Shown here: in pieces, positions 1-7,691 of the stretch
Position numbering within the stretch: the stretch's first letter is position 1
Layout: the number at the start of each line of letters is the position of its first letter
NCBI GenBank assembly: GCA_035269445.1
Contig: DATFJC010000047.1
Span: forward strand, 1 to 20,536
DNA length: 20,536 bases
Reading direction: 5' to 3'
DNA from: DATFJC01 sp035269445
GTDB lineage: Bacteria > Patescibacteriota > Patescibacteriia > UBA2591 > UBA6264
Program-made: the position numbers and the translations under genes
The notes under the pieces: generated by a model
Told to the model about the DNA's origin: nothing
The model's input: the letters and a program-made list of their open reading frames with translations, nothing else
Databases searched by the model: none

Positions 1-774
1 ATGAAGAGCTTCCTCAAAAAGTTCAAACTTGGTTATTTTAGAAGGCTTTAAGCCCCCACAATTACCATTAAGACTACTTAATTTAACAACAAGGGGATAG
101 GGTTTTATTAGTTCCGCTAATTCAAGAGCGTTTTTAAAAGAGTCATTTAAGTCTTTAATTAAAATATAATTAACTTTCATTGAATCCTTTTTGGTTTTAG
201 CAAAAAAGTTTAAGGCCTCTAGTCCGGGCTTAATTGGTTTGGCAGAGGGAAGTATTTTTTTTCGCAAACTATCATTGGACGCATGCAATGAAAGGTGTAA
301 TTTTAAGGTAATCCCAATGTCCTCCTTAGCTAATTTTTTTATTAAATCTGGTCTAGTACCTAAGGTAGAAATAGTTGCTCGTGAATTAGGAAAACTTTTA
401 GCTAAATTTTTAATACTTTTTAATACGTTTTCATAATTTAGAAAAGGCTCCCCCATTCCCATATATGATAATAGAATTTTTTTATTCTGTAATCGATTTT
501 CTTTTTTTAAAAAAAATATGATATTCTTGACTTGATTTTCTATTTCTTGGACAGTTAAATTGCGAAAAAAAGCTTGCTCAGCATGTAAAGAATCAATTGG
601 CTCGGCAGTAGCACAAAAAATACAACCCATAGAGCAACCAATTTGGCAAGAAATGCAAATTATTTCTTCATCCAAGTCGTAATAACCCGTTTCAATAATA
701 TGACCATCTTTAGTTTGTTGTAAAAACTTAATGCTTTTTTTATCCTTTGATTCTAAAAATTTTAGCAATTTCAT
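1..774 (-). CDS. RlmN/Cfr-like radical SAM methyltransferase, 3' end outside window
   Basis: An open frame of 258 codons starts at ATG 774 and runs off the left edge; an in-frame stop lies just upstream, so the start is firm. The radical SAM cluster motif is C47-x3-C51-x2-C54 (GCSMGCIFC), with a further Cys at 40, seven residues before C47, the same spacing as E. coli RlmN C118 to C125. The family motif MGMGEP is at 105-110 and an SLHA motif at 162-165. RlmN methylates C2 of A2503 in 23S rRNA and of A37 in some tRNAs, and Cfr methylates C8. The C-terminal methyl-carrier Cys would lie outside the window. The N-terminal part before the cluster is about 46 residues, against about 120 in E. coli RlmN, so the accessory RNA-binding domain is absent. 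Substrate is therefore uncertain; family membership is fairly sure. Confidence 0.8.
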   Translation of the reverse strand, partial: MKLLKFLESKDKKSIKFLQQTKDGHIIETGYYDLDEEIICISCQIGCSMGCIFCATAEPIDSLHAEQAFFRNLTVQEIENQVKNIIFFLKKENRLQNKKILLSYMGMGEPFLNYENVLKSIKNLAKSFPNSRATISTLGTRPDLIKKLAKEDIGITLKLHLSLHASNDSLRKKILPSAKPIKPGLEALNFFAKTKKDSMKVNYILIKDLNDSFKNALELAELIKPYPLVVKLSSLNGNCGGLKPSKITKFELFEEALH

Positions 775-924
775 TTTTTTTATTTATATAACTCAAAACC
801 AATCATTTACTAAATTATAAAATAGAATAGGTATTATTTCAAGTGCAAACATAAAAAACCGAGAAGAGTTTGTGTTTTATTTTATACTACTGTTAAATTA
901 ATAAATTAAAATTAAATAAATAAA

Positions 925-955
925 AAGGGCCAAATATATTGACCCTTATTTTTTT
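925..955 (-). terminator. Rho-independent terminator of the 954-1475 gene
   Basis: Arms 925-929 (AAGGG) and 943-947 (CCCTT) pair, one C/A mismatch follows, then three further pairs close a short loop. On the minus strand the hairpin is followed by a T-rich run, and it begins right after the stop codon of the membrane protein. A T run on the plus side too means it could work in both directions. Confidence 0.65.
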
Positions 956-1475
956 AATTCAAATCAAGAGACATGTTTCTCTTGATTGTTTTTTCTGGCA
1001 CTCGAAACCAGAATTCCTCACCCGTAAAGCGAGAGAGAAATGGGTATAACAGTATTTTATTCACGCCTGTTTTCTTTAACGATCTTAAAATTTTTCTTTT
1101 CTCTAAAATTCCCTTGTCTCTTTTTTCTTCCAAAATCTTAACTTTTTTATCAGAAGCAAGAAACTTAGAAAATGAGATAGTCCCGTCTTTTTCTTGAATA
1201 TAGCAGAAATAATAAAATTCATCCTTAATACTACCGCATCCTAGAAAAAAACGACCATTAAGATTATTTCCCTGATCTGATATAGCAACAAGCTCTTGTT
1301 TTGATACTACCCTATATTCATCAGTGCAGTCTGAAAAACCATAAATGAAAACACCCAGAACAAATGTACCAATAAGGGCAATAATTCCTGAAACAAAACA
1401 TGCGAAAAAGTTAGGCCAATCTCTTTTTTTGAGAATAACCAATGAGCCCAGAAAAAAAACAAAAAATAGTAACAT
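954..1475 (-). CDS. Orphan two-helix membrane protein
   Basis: I do not recognise this 173-residue protein. Two hydrophobic segments (about residues 1-16 and 25-47), separated by a short basic stretch, suggest an N-terminal membrane hairpin. A soluble domain of about 120 residues follows, with Cys at about 50, 81 and 92, and ends in a basic, Lys/Arg-rich region. The start is well supported: a purine-rich Shine-Dalgarno (AAAGGGGG) lies about 6 bases before ATG, and a TTGACA promoter lies further up. With a terminator immediately downstream this is a single-gene transcript, unlike most genes here, which lie in runs without clear ribosome binding sites. Function unknown. Confidence 0.7.
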   Translation of the reverse strand: MLLFFVFFLGSLVILKKRDWPNFFACFVSGIIALIGTFVLGVFIYGFSDCTDEYRVVSKQELVAISDQGNNLNGRFFLGCGSIKDEFYYFCYIQEKDGTISFSKFLASDKKVKILEEKRDKGILEKRKILRSLKKTGVNKILLYPFLSRFTGEEFWFRVPEKTIKRNMSLDLN

Positions 1476-1521
1476 AGAATCCCCCTTTTTTATTTCAAAG
1501 ATCTATCAATTTATTGTTTTT

Positions 1522-1550
1522 AAAATAGCACATTTTTGGTTTTTTGTCAA
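1522..1550 (-). promoter_or_regulatory. Sigma-70 promoter for the 954-1475 gene
   Basis: Minus strand: TTGACA at 1545-1550, 17-base spacer, TATTTT at 1522-1527. It predicts a leader of roughly 40 bases that contains the GGGGG Shine-Dalgarno of the downstream gene. Confidence 0.6.
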
Positions 1551-1557
1551 GATAAAT

Positions 1558-1589
1558 AAAAAATTAAAAGGCCTTCTTAAGCCTTTTAA
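1558..1589 (-). terminator. Terminator after tRNA-Asn
   Basis: A 9-bp perfect stem (1564-1572 with 1581-1589, TTAAAAGGC/GCCTTTTAA) and an 8-base loop are followed on the minus strand by a T-rich tract. It begins five bases after the encoded CCA of the tRNA. Confidence 0.75.
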
Positions 1590-1593
1590 TCAT

Positions 1594-1668
1594 TGGCTCC
1601 GAGGGCGGGATTCGAACCCGCGACAAGCTGATTAACAGTCAGCTGCTCTACCACTGAGCTACCTCGGA
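1594..1668 (-). tRNA. tRNA-Asn(GTT), CCA encoded
   Basis: The minus strand folds as a canonical cloverleaf. The acceptor stem is TCCGAGG/CCTCGGA with discriminator G and an encoded CCA (1594-1596). The D arm is GCTC..GAGC. The anticodon loop CTGTTAA in a GCTGA/TCAGC stem gives anticodon GTT (Asn). The T arm is GCGGG-TTCGAAT-CCCGC. It has its own promoter upstream and a terminator downstream, so it is transcribed independently of rpoD. Confidence 0.97.
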
Positions 1669-1680
1669 ATATTATTTTTT

Positions 1681-1709
1681 ATTATAAACAATTAAATTTT
1701 AAAAATCAA
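1681..1709 (-). promoter_or_regulatory. Promoter of tRNA-Asn
   Basis: Minus strand: TTGATT at 1704-1709, 17-base spacer, perfect TATAAT at 1681-1686. The predicted start is about 6 bases before the mature tRNA 5' end. It lies between the rpoD stop codon and the tRNA. Confidence 0.7.
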
Positions 1710-1716
1710 GTCCTAA

Positions 1717-2796
1717 TTATTTATAATCTTTAATCTTCTTAACACTATCAAGCTGCTTAATTCTTTCAATGGCCCTTGCTTCAATTTGCCTAATTCTTTC
1801 TCGAGTTACACCAAAAACCTCTCCCACCTCTTCTAAGGTATGAGCTACACCATCAGAAAGTCCAAAACGAATATCTAATATCTTTTGCTCCCTTGGGGAA
1901 AGATCTTTTATAACTTTTTCCATATAAGTTTTTAAAGATTTTAAAGCAGCCACCCTATCAGGGGATATTGTTTTAACATCTTCTAATAAGTCTCCTATCT
2001 CAGTTTCCTGATCATCATCTTCCCCGCCTACTGTGGTTTCTAAAGATATTACATCTTGAGAAATCTTTCTTAAATGACGAGCCTTATCTAAATCAATATT
2101 GAGTTCAGCTGCCAATTCACCAGAAGTTGGTTTTCTTTCTAATTGTTTGGAAAGAAAACGATTTGCCTTTTTAAACTTACCCAATACCTCAACTACATGA
2201 ACTGGAATTCTAATAGTTCTAGATTGATCAGCTAAAGCTCTTATAATGCCCTGTCTAATCCACCAATGAGCATAAGTAGAAAATTTATAACCCTTTTTCC
2301 AATCATATTTTTCAACCGCTCTAAAAAGGCCAACATTACCCTCTTGTATTAAGTCTAAAAAACCAAGACCATAGCCTGAAAATTTCTTAGCAATGCTAAC
2401 CACTAATCTCAAATTAGCCTCAATAAGCTTTTTAGAAGCCTGATTATCTCCGGCATCCTTTTTTTTGGCTAATTCTTTTTCTTCTTCAGAAGATAAAAGT
2501 GGTACCCGACCAATCTCTTTTAAATACATTTGAATAGAGTCAGCTGATAATTTACTAAGATCAAACAAAAGCTTAATCTCTTCTTCTTTGGGATCATCTA
2601 ATAAACTATCACTAGATTCTTTAATATTTATCCCGCTTTTTTCAAGTTTATCTAAAAATTCTATATAGTCTTTTAAATATTTTTCTACTCTAACAAAAGT
2701 ATAAAGAAGCTCTTCTTCTGTAACAAAACCTCTTTGACGTCCCTTGAACATCAAGCCCTGAGCTTTTTTTTCTGGAAATTTTATAATTTTAGGCAT
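1717..2796 (-). CDS. rpoD: Primary RNA polymerase sigma factor RpoD (sigma-70)
   Basis: This is the housekeeping sigma factor, which directs RNA polymerase to -10/-35 promoters such as those seen in this window. Its 359 residues hold region 1.2 (about 85-115, with MYLKEIGRVPLLS), region 2 (about 120-195, including NLRLVVSIAKKF, DLIQEGNVGLFRA, and the -10 recognition helix with FSTYAHWWIRQ), region 3 (about 196-280) and region 4.2 (about 318-347, TLEEVGEVFGVTRERIRQIE, the -35-reading helix-turn-helix). The N-terminal 80 residues are acidic and poorly conserved, a reduced region 1.1-like segment; total length is close to Gram-positive SigA rather than the 613 residues of E. coli. It starts 8 bases after the dnaG stop codon, the classic dnaG-rpoD macromolecular synthesis arrangement. 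No clear Shine-Dalgarno is visible. Confidence 0.97.
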   Translation of the reverse strand: MPKIIKFPEKKAQGLMFKGRQRGFVTEEELLYTFVRVEKYLKDYIEFLDKLEKSGINIKESSDSLLDDPKEEEIKLLFDLSKLSADSIQMYLKEIGRVPLLSSEEEKELAKKKDAGDNQASKKLIEANLRLVVSIAKKFSGYGLGFLDLIQEGNVGLFRAVEKYDWKKGYKFSTYAHWWIRQGIIRALADQSRTIRIPVHVVEVLGKFKKANRFLSKQLERKPTSGELAAELNIDLDKARHLRKISQDVISLETTVGGEDDDQETEIGDLLEDVKTISPDRVAALKSLKTYMEKVIKDLSPREQKILDIRFGLSDGVAHTLEEVGEVFGVTRERIRQIEARAIERIKQLDSVKKIKDYK

Positions 2797-2804
2797 AGGT
2801 TGAT

Positions 2805-4577
2805 TTAATTATTGCTTTGCTTGAACAATCTATTAATTTGTTCTAATAATTTATTTATTTTTTCTTTATTGTCTTGCTCTTCTGCTTGTTTTAATTTTTG
2901 AACTAATTCTTGCATTTTATTTTTTAAATACTTTCTTTTTAAGCAACTATAAAGTTGCTGAAATTCTTTATTGGCCCGCTCTTTGTCAAATTCAGCAAAC
3001 TCTTTTTCTCCTAAAAAGCTAATGCCATCAATATATTTTTCAAGCTTTTTATTATTAATAGATTTTTTCAAAGAATTTAGAGTAATTTGTTTATCTTTCT
3101 TTAAAAACTTATTTTTTAAAATTTTAATAACTTGTCTAACCCTATCTTCTAAAAACATTTCTAAAATAGTTTTTTCCAAATAGGCTTTACCTTCTTGAGG
3201 ATAAAGTAAAAGTAATCCTAAAAAATTTTCTGCTATTTTTTCTGGTGAAGTGCGTTGAATATTATCTTGACTTTTAGGACGAACTTTTCTTGGTGTTGTT
3301 TTTTGACTTTGAAGGGCATCTCTAAGATAAACCTCAGAAAGATCTAACTTATCGCTTAATTTCTTAATCCACAATCCCTTTTCTACTGGATCGCCCAGCT
3401 TGGCAATTTCTGGTAAAAAAACCTTAGTAGCCTTTTTCTTGTCTTCAGTGCTAGATAAATCCCTGTTCTTAAATGCTAGATTAAAATAATATTCCATTAT
3501 TGGTAAAGGATTTTTAGTTGCCTTTTCCCAATCTTTAATATTTTTGTTAATCATATCAGCTGGATCTTTTCCGTGTTTTAATTTTAAAACTGAAACATTC
3601 ATAGACTCTTTTAAAAGCAAATCTATGCTTCTTTTTGTGGCGGCTTGACCAGCAGTATCAAGATCAAAGGCTAAATCTACATTTTCAGTAAAGCGCTTAA
3701 TAATATTAATTTGCTTTTTGGTGAGAGCAGTTCCTGAGGTACAGATTGTATTTTTAGTACCAGCTTGATGAGCTGTTAAAACATCCATATTTCCCTCAAC
3801 TAAGATAACTTTGTCTTTCTTTTTAATAGCTGTTTTAGCTTTATCTAAACCAAAAAGAACTTTACTCTTATTATATATATCAGTTTCAGGTGTATTTATA
3901 TATTTGGGAATTTTTTTACTTTCTTGATCTGGCATTATTCTGCCAGTAAAACCAACTGATTGGCCATAAAGATCAAATATAGGAAACATGATCCTATTTC
4001 TAAATCTATCATAATAACCATTCTTATCTTTTCTTTTTACTATAAGACCTGTTTTCTCAATGTTTTCTATTTTGTAATTTTTATTTTTTAAAAAATTTAA
4101 AATAGTATCCCACTTATCAGGAACGTAACCTAATTTAAATTGAGAAATAATTTTTTCATTTAATCCCCTATTTTTTAAATAGTCTCTAGCCTTTTTGGCT
4201 CCTTTAGAATCAAGAAGTATTTTATGATAAAATTTAGTAGCTAGATTAGATATATTATAAAGGGCGGTTTTTTGGCTTTTAAACTCCTTGTCATTGTAAT
4301 TAACTTTAACCCCAGCTCTTTTAGCTAAAATCCTTAAGGCCTCAGGAAAATCAATTCCTTCTATTTCTTGGACAAATCCAAATATATCTGACCCCTTACC
4401 ACAACCAAAACAATGCCAAATTTGTTTACTAGGAGATACAAAAAAAGAAGGCGTTTTTTCCTCATGAAAAGGACAAATCGCCTTGAAATTCTCCCCAGCC
4501 TGTCTTAGGTCAATATAATCCGAAATAACATCAACTATATCTAATCTTGATTTAATTTCTTCAACAGGATCTTGCAT
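2805..4577 (-). CDS. dnaG: DNA primase DnaG
   Basis: DnaG makes RNA primers for chromosome replication with the replicative helicase. The 590 residues hold an N-terminal zinc-binding domain (ligands C35, H38, C56, C59: CPFH and CFGC), the catalytic core with RNAP-basic motifs (YDRFRNRIMFPI about 189-200, TGRI 211-214) and the INTPETDIY segment, and the Toprim domain with E261 (VEGNMD) and D305/D307 (FDLDTAG). The C-terminal 150 residues are Lys-rich and diverged, as usual for the helicase-interaction domain. It lies directly upstream of rpoD. A TATAAA sits 5 bases before the ATG and no Shine-Dalgarno is seen, so a very short leader is possible. Confidence 0.97.
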   Translation of the reverse strand: MQDPVEEIKSRLDIVDVISDYIDLRQAGENFKAICPFHEEKTPSFFVSPSKQIWHCFGCGKGSDIFGFVQEIEGIDFPEALRILAKRAGVKVNYNDKEFKSQKTALYNISNLATKFYHKILLDSKGAKKARDYLKNRGLNEKIISQFKLGYVPDKWDTILNFLKNKNYKIENIEKTGLIVKRKDKNGYYDRFRNRIMFPIFDLYGQSVGFTGRIMPDQESKKIPKYINTPETDIYNKSKVLFGLDKAKTAIKKKDKVILVEGNMDVLTAHQAGTKNTICTSGTALTKKQINIIKRFTENVDLAFDLDTAGQAATKRSIDLLLKESMNVSVLKLKHGKDPADMINKNIKDWEKATKNPLPIMEYYFNLAFKNRDLSSTEDKKKATKVFLPEIAKLGDPVEKGLWIKKLSDKLDLSEVYLRDALQSQKTTPRKVRPKSQDNIQRTSPEKIAENFLGLLLLYPQEGKAYLEKTILEMFLEDRVRQVIKILKNKFLKKDKQITLNSLKKSINNKKLEKYIDGISFLGEKEFAEFDKERANKEFQQLYSCLKRKYLKNKMQELVQKLKQAEEQDNKEKINKLLEQINRLFKQSNN

Positions 4578-4651
4578 GGTTCTTTATATAAATATTTTAG
4601 TCTATCTATTTATAATATAACAAAAAAATTATTTTTTTACAAGCCCTAAGC

Positions 4652-5188
4652 CTAAAACTCATAAACATAAATAGATTTGTCTTGATTTTGAGGCTTATGA
4701 ACTAATTTTGGCTCCACACTTTTCATTTTAAAAGCATATGACACCACCCTACTCCCAGGCTTTAATTCTTTTTCAAATTTTTCTCTTAGTTTTGTATCAA
4801 GAGGTTTGGGCAGAGCAAAAATATAGATAACATCCACCTTGGATAAATCTTGTTGAAACAAATTTCTCCACTTAAAAGAAATATTATTACTAAAGCCAAA
4901 AACTTCTTTAATTTTTCCAATAATAAATAGGGGTAAGGCTAATTCTATAGCTATAACTTTGGATTTTGGAAATTTTTTAGCAATATAAAATGACACCCTA
5001 CCATTACCAGCGCCTAATTCACAAAAGGTTTGACCTGGTTTTAGATCAACTATTTTGGCAATTCTTTTTAAGTCCTTTTTTAAAGTAGGAACCCAACCAG
5101 CTAAAGAAAAACAAGGCCAGATAATACTGACTAAAAAAATCAAAGTTACAACAAATACTATAATTTCTAATATTATTGCGCCAACCAT
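4652..5188 (-). CDS. Membrane-anchored class I SAM methyltransferase
   Basis: The 178-residue protein has an N-terminal hydrophobic helix (about 4-30) followed by a Rossmann methyltransferase core. Motif I is E57-LGAGNGR-64, and the acidic residue after strand 2 is E82 (VIAIEL). The segment WVPTLKKDLKRIAKIV before motif I and the N-terminal membrane anchor resemble the FAM173/ATPSC lysine-methyltransferase type, but this is only a likeness and the substrate is unknown. Its ATG overlaps the end of the upstream reductase gene by 16 bases, with GGAGG immediately before it, so translational coupling is likely. No catalytic NPPY-type motif is visible. Confidence 0.75.
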   Translation of the reverse strand: MVGAIILEIIVFVVTLIFLVSIIWPCFSLAGWVPTLKKDLKRIAKIVDLKPGQTFCELGAGNGRVSFYIAKKFPKSKVIAIELALPLFIIGKIKEVFGFSNNISFKWRNLFQQDLSKVDVIYIFALPKPLDTKLREKFEKELKPGSRVVSYAFKMKSVEPKLVHKPQNQDKSIYVYEF

Positions 5189-5922
5189 CCTCCATCTATT
5201 ACTAAAGTGTGGCCTGTTATATAATCAGCATCATTAGAGGCTAAAAAAGCAGCTGCTTTTCCAATTTCTTCTGGTCCTCCCGCCCTATTTAAGGGTATGC
5301 TTTGCATTAAAGCCTTTTTTTGATTTTCATCTTCTAACATATCTTCTGTCATCTTAGTTTTTATAATCCCTGGTGCTATAGCATTAACATTAATATTTTT
5401 TGGGGCCAATTCTAAGGCCAGCTCTTTTGTTAAATTAACAATACCTGCTTTTGAAGCACAATAAGCTGAGGCATTTCTAAAACCAACCTTCCCAGCTATT
5501 GAAGCAATTGAGATAATCTTACCTGATTCTTGTTTTATCATATGCTTAGATACTGCTTTTGTACAAAGAAAATTACCCTTTAAATTAATATCTAATACTT
5601 TATCCCAATCTTCTTCTGTTATATCTTGAAATGGTTTTAATCCACTAATGCCGGCATTATTGACTAAAATATCTATTCTTCCAAACTTATCAATGGTTTT
5701 TTGAACCATATTTTCCACTTCCTCCCTACTAGTAACATCAGCCTTGATAGCTAAAGCTTTTTGACCTAACTCTTTAATTTCTTCTACTACTTGTTTTTGT
5801 TCTTCTAAATTAATATCAGAAACAACAACACTGGCTCCTTTTTTAGCAAGCTCCAAAGCTATTGCTTTTCCAATACCACGCCTTGCTCCAGTAACTATAG
5901 CTACTTTATTTTTTAATGTCAT
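5173..5922 (-). CDS. fabG: Short-chain dehydrogenase/reductase, FabG-like (3-oxoacyl-ACP reductase type)
   Basis: This is a classical SDR of 249 residues, the usual length. It has the NAD(P) motif TGxxxGIG (T11-G18), D62 of the adenine pocket (ADV), NNAG at 88-91, and the catalytic triad S141, Y154, K158 (YCASK). The C-terminal part reads GHTLVIDGG. Its closest resemblance is to FabG, which reduces 3-oxoacyl-ACP with NADPH in fatty-acid synthesis. No other fatty-acid synthesis gene is in the window and CPR genomes often lack the pathway, so the real substrate may differ. Two overlapping TATAAT boxes sit 4 bases before the ATG. The gene overlaps the downstream methyltransferase. Confidence 0.85.
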   Translation of the reverse strand: MTLKNKVAIVTGARRGIGKAIALELAKKGASVVVSDINLEEQKQVVEEIKELGQKALAIKADVTSREEVENMVQKTIDKFGRIDILVNNAGISGLKPFQDITEEDWDKVLDINLKGNFLCTKAVSKHMIKQESGKIISIASIAGKVGFRNASAYCASKAGIVNLTKELALELAPKNINVNAIAPGIIKTKMTEDMLEDENQKKALMQSIPLNRAGGPEEIGKAAAFLASNDADYITGHTLVIDGGWLAQ

Positions 5923-6071
5923 AAATATTATATTATATTTTTTAAAAACCTTTATCTTTTATAATAACCTATTTAAATAAATTCCTCAACTTTGGTCTTA
6001 ATAAGGTTTAAGCCTAATTCTTTTTCAAGATAATTAAATAAATTAACAAAGATAAAAAGCAACTCTTTTTT

Positions 6072-6500
6072 TTATACCTTTTCCCATTCTTCAATTTTTC
6101 CATCCACTACCTTAAAAATTGGATGAGCTTTTACTTCCTCAGGATTTTTAATTTCTTTATACTTTTTATAATCTCTATGTTTTAGTTTTTTTAAAAGATG
6201 ATCAAATTCATAATATAATTGATCATTATTTGTTTTAATTTTTTCAACCTGACAATTGGAATCAATCTTATTTTTATCAAAATTATAACCCCTTTTACTA
6301 GCTTCTTCCCAAACTTTTAATAAATAAAAATTAATAGCCTTTAAACTATTTTTAGCCTTTTTAAAACGAATTAATTGAGGATGATTTTTATAACCCTTTG
6401 TTTTTCCATTTAATACCTTTTTTGCTAAAAGGGCTTCTCGCCACAAAGCAACCAATCCTTTTTGATCTAGATATTTAGGATGAATTGACCAAAGTCTCAT
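6072..6500 (-). CDS. Pyrimidine-dimer DNA glycosylase (T4 endonuclease V-like)
   Basis: The 142-residue protein opens with MRLWSIHPKYLDQKGLVALW, the signature of the bacterial Pyr_excise family related to phage T4 endonuclease V, which cleaves the glycosidic bond at UV-induced cyclobutane dimers and nicks the backbone. R21-E22 align with R22-E23 of T4 EndoV, Glu23 being catalytic. The T4 nucleophile is the N-terminal amino group of Thr2; here residue 2 is Arg, as in other bacterial relatives. The gene follows alanine racemase with a 17-base gap, so it is probably co-transcribed. The following 149 bases (5923-6071) hold no clear gene. Confidence 0.85.
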   Translation of the reverse strand: MRLWSIHPKYLDQKGLVALWREALLAKKVLNGKTKGYKNHPQLIRFKKAKNSLKAINFYLLKVWEEASKRGYNFDKNKIDSNCQVEKIKTNNDQLYYEFDHLLKKLKHRDYKKYKEIKNPEEVKAHPIFKVVDGKIEEWEKV

Positions 6501-6517
6501 ATTAGTTATTTTTTAGA

Positions 6518-7663
6518 TTAATAAACTATTCTTCTAAGATGAGCTGGAATATTTACCAATATTACATAAGGGATTGTCTCACAAATCTTAGATATATTTA
6601 AAACAGAGTTTTTATCTTCAGGGTTATCACTTATTGCCACAACCTTTTCCCCTATTTTAGTATTTTTTATTTTGGTTACATCAAAAGAGGTAATATTCAT
6701 ACTTACTCTTCCTAGAACACGACAAAATTCATTTTTACATTTAACAAGACCTTTGTTTGATAAACGCCTGTCAAGGCCCTCATAATAACCAAAGGGCATA
6801 GTAGCCACCTTTAGGGGTTTTTGGGGCTTAAAAGTAGCGCTATAGCCTATAGAGTCACTTGGCAACAAGCTTCTTATGGTAGTAATAATGGTTTCAGCCC
6901 TTAAAGCGGGTTTTAAATTAAGATTAAGCCTTTGGGATTGGTTAAAGCCATAAAGACCAATGCCTAATCTTAATAAATTAGAAGATATATTTTTTAAATA
7001 ACCTATACCTGAAGAAGCTGATAAATGAAAATATTTTATTTTATTATTAAATTCTTTTTTAAACTTATCTACTAAAGGGTTCCAGGCTTTAATCTGCTTT
7101 AATGTAAAAGACTCATCTTTATTATCAGCATCTGATAAATGAGAACAAACACCTTCAAGTATAATCTTTTTGCTAGACTTAATAATCTTAATTGCTTTTG
7201 AAACATCTTTTATAGAAATTCCTTGGCGCCTCATGCCAGTATCAATTTTTAAATGAATTAAAGCTTTTTGTTTAATAATTTTTTGAATCTGATAAAGCTG
7301 CTCTAAACTAGTTACCAAGTAAGAAGTGTTTTTTATTTTATGATTAATCATTTTAGGCCTAAAATAACCAATCAAAAGTATCTTATCTGATATACCATAA
7401 CTTCTCAAAGTCTCGGCCTCAAATAAAGACTCAATTACTAGAAAGGGGTTATCTTTATTTTTAAACATACTTGCTACTTCTTTTATTCCATGGCCATAGG
7501 CATTACTTTTTAAAACAGGACTAATTTTCATGCCACTTGGAACATGTCTTTTATATTCTTCAAAATTATCAAGAATATTTTTCTTTGAAACCATTATTTT
7601 AATCAAGGGTTTTCTATAAGATAATCCTTTTTTAATTTTTCTTAAATCATGAATAAGCTTCAT
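6518..7663 (-). CDS. alr: Alanine racemase
   Basis: PLP-dependent enzyme interconverting L- and D-alanine, the D-Ala source for peptidoglycan. The 381 residues show the PLP lysine K52 in PVLKSNAYGHG, the barrel motif HLKIDTGMRRQG (about 137-148), GIGLYGF (about 234-240), and the catalytic tyrosine Y274 in IGYSATF opening the C-terminal beta domain, with SMNITSFDVT at 321-330. A short basic N-terminal extension (about 20 residues) precedes the usual start. The gene lies 28 bases after the cohesin-like protein gene and near a VanX-type dipeptidase, so D-alanine metabolism is clustered here. Confidence 0.93.
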   Translation of the reverse strand: MKLIHDLRKIKKGLSYRKPLIKIMVSKKNILDNFEEYKRHVPSGMKISPVLKSNAYGHGIKEVASMFKNKDNPFLVIESLFEAETLRSYGISDKILLIGYFRPKMINHKIKNTSYLVTSLEQLYQIQKIIKQKALIHLKIDTGMRRQGISIKDVSKAIKIIKSSKKIILEGVCSHLSDADNKDESFTLKQIKAWNPLVDKFKKEFNNKIKYFHLSASSGIGYLKNISSNLLRLGIGLYGFNQSQRLNLNLKPALRAETIITTIRSLLPSDSIGYSATFKPQKPLKVATMPFGYYEGLDRRLSNKGLVKCKNEFCRVLGRVSMNITSFDVTKIKNTKIGEKVVAISDNPEDKNSVLNISKICETIPYVILVNIPAHLRRIVY

Positions 7664-7691
7664 ATGTAAGAAAATTATTTATGGTAAGATT

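Noticed and set aside
1345..1635. Plus-strand reading frame of 96 codons ending in RGRDSNPRQAD
   Set aside because: Its end is the antisense of tRNA-Asn (the RGRDSNPR peptide is a known artefact of tRNA T arms) and the rest is antisense to the orphan membrane gene and its promoter.
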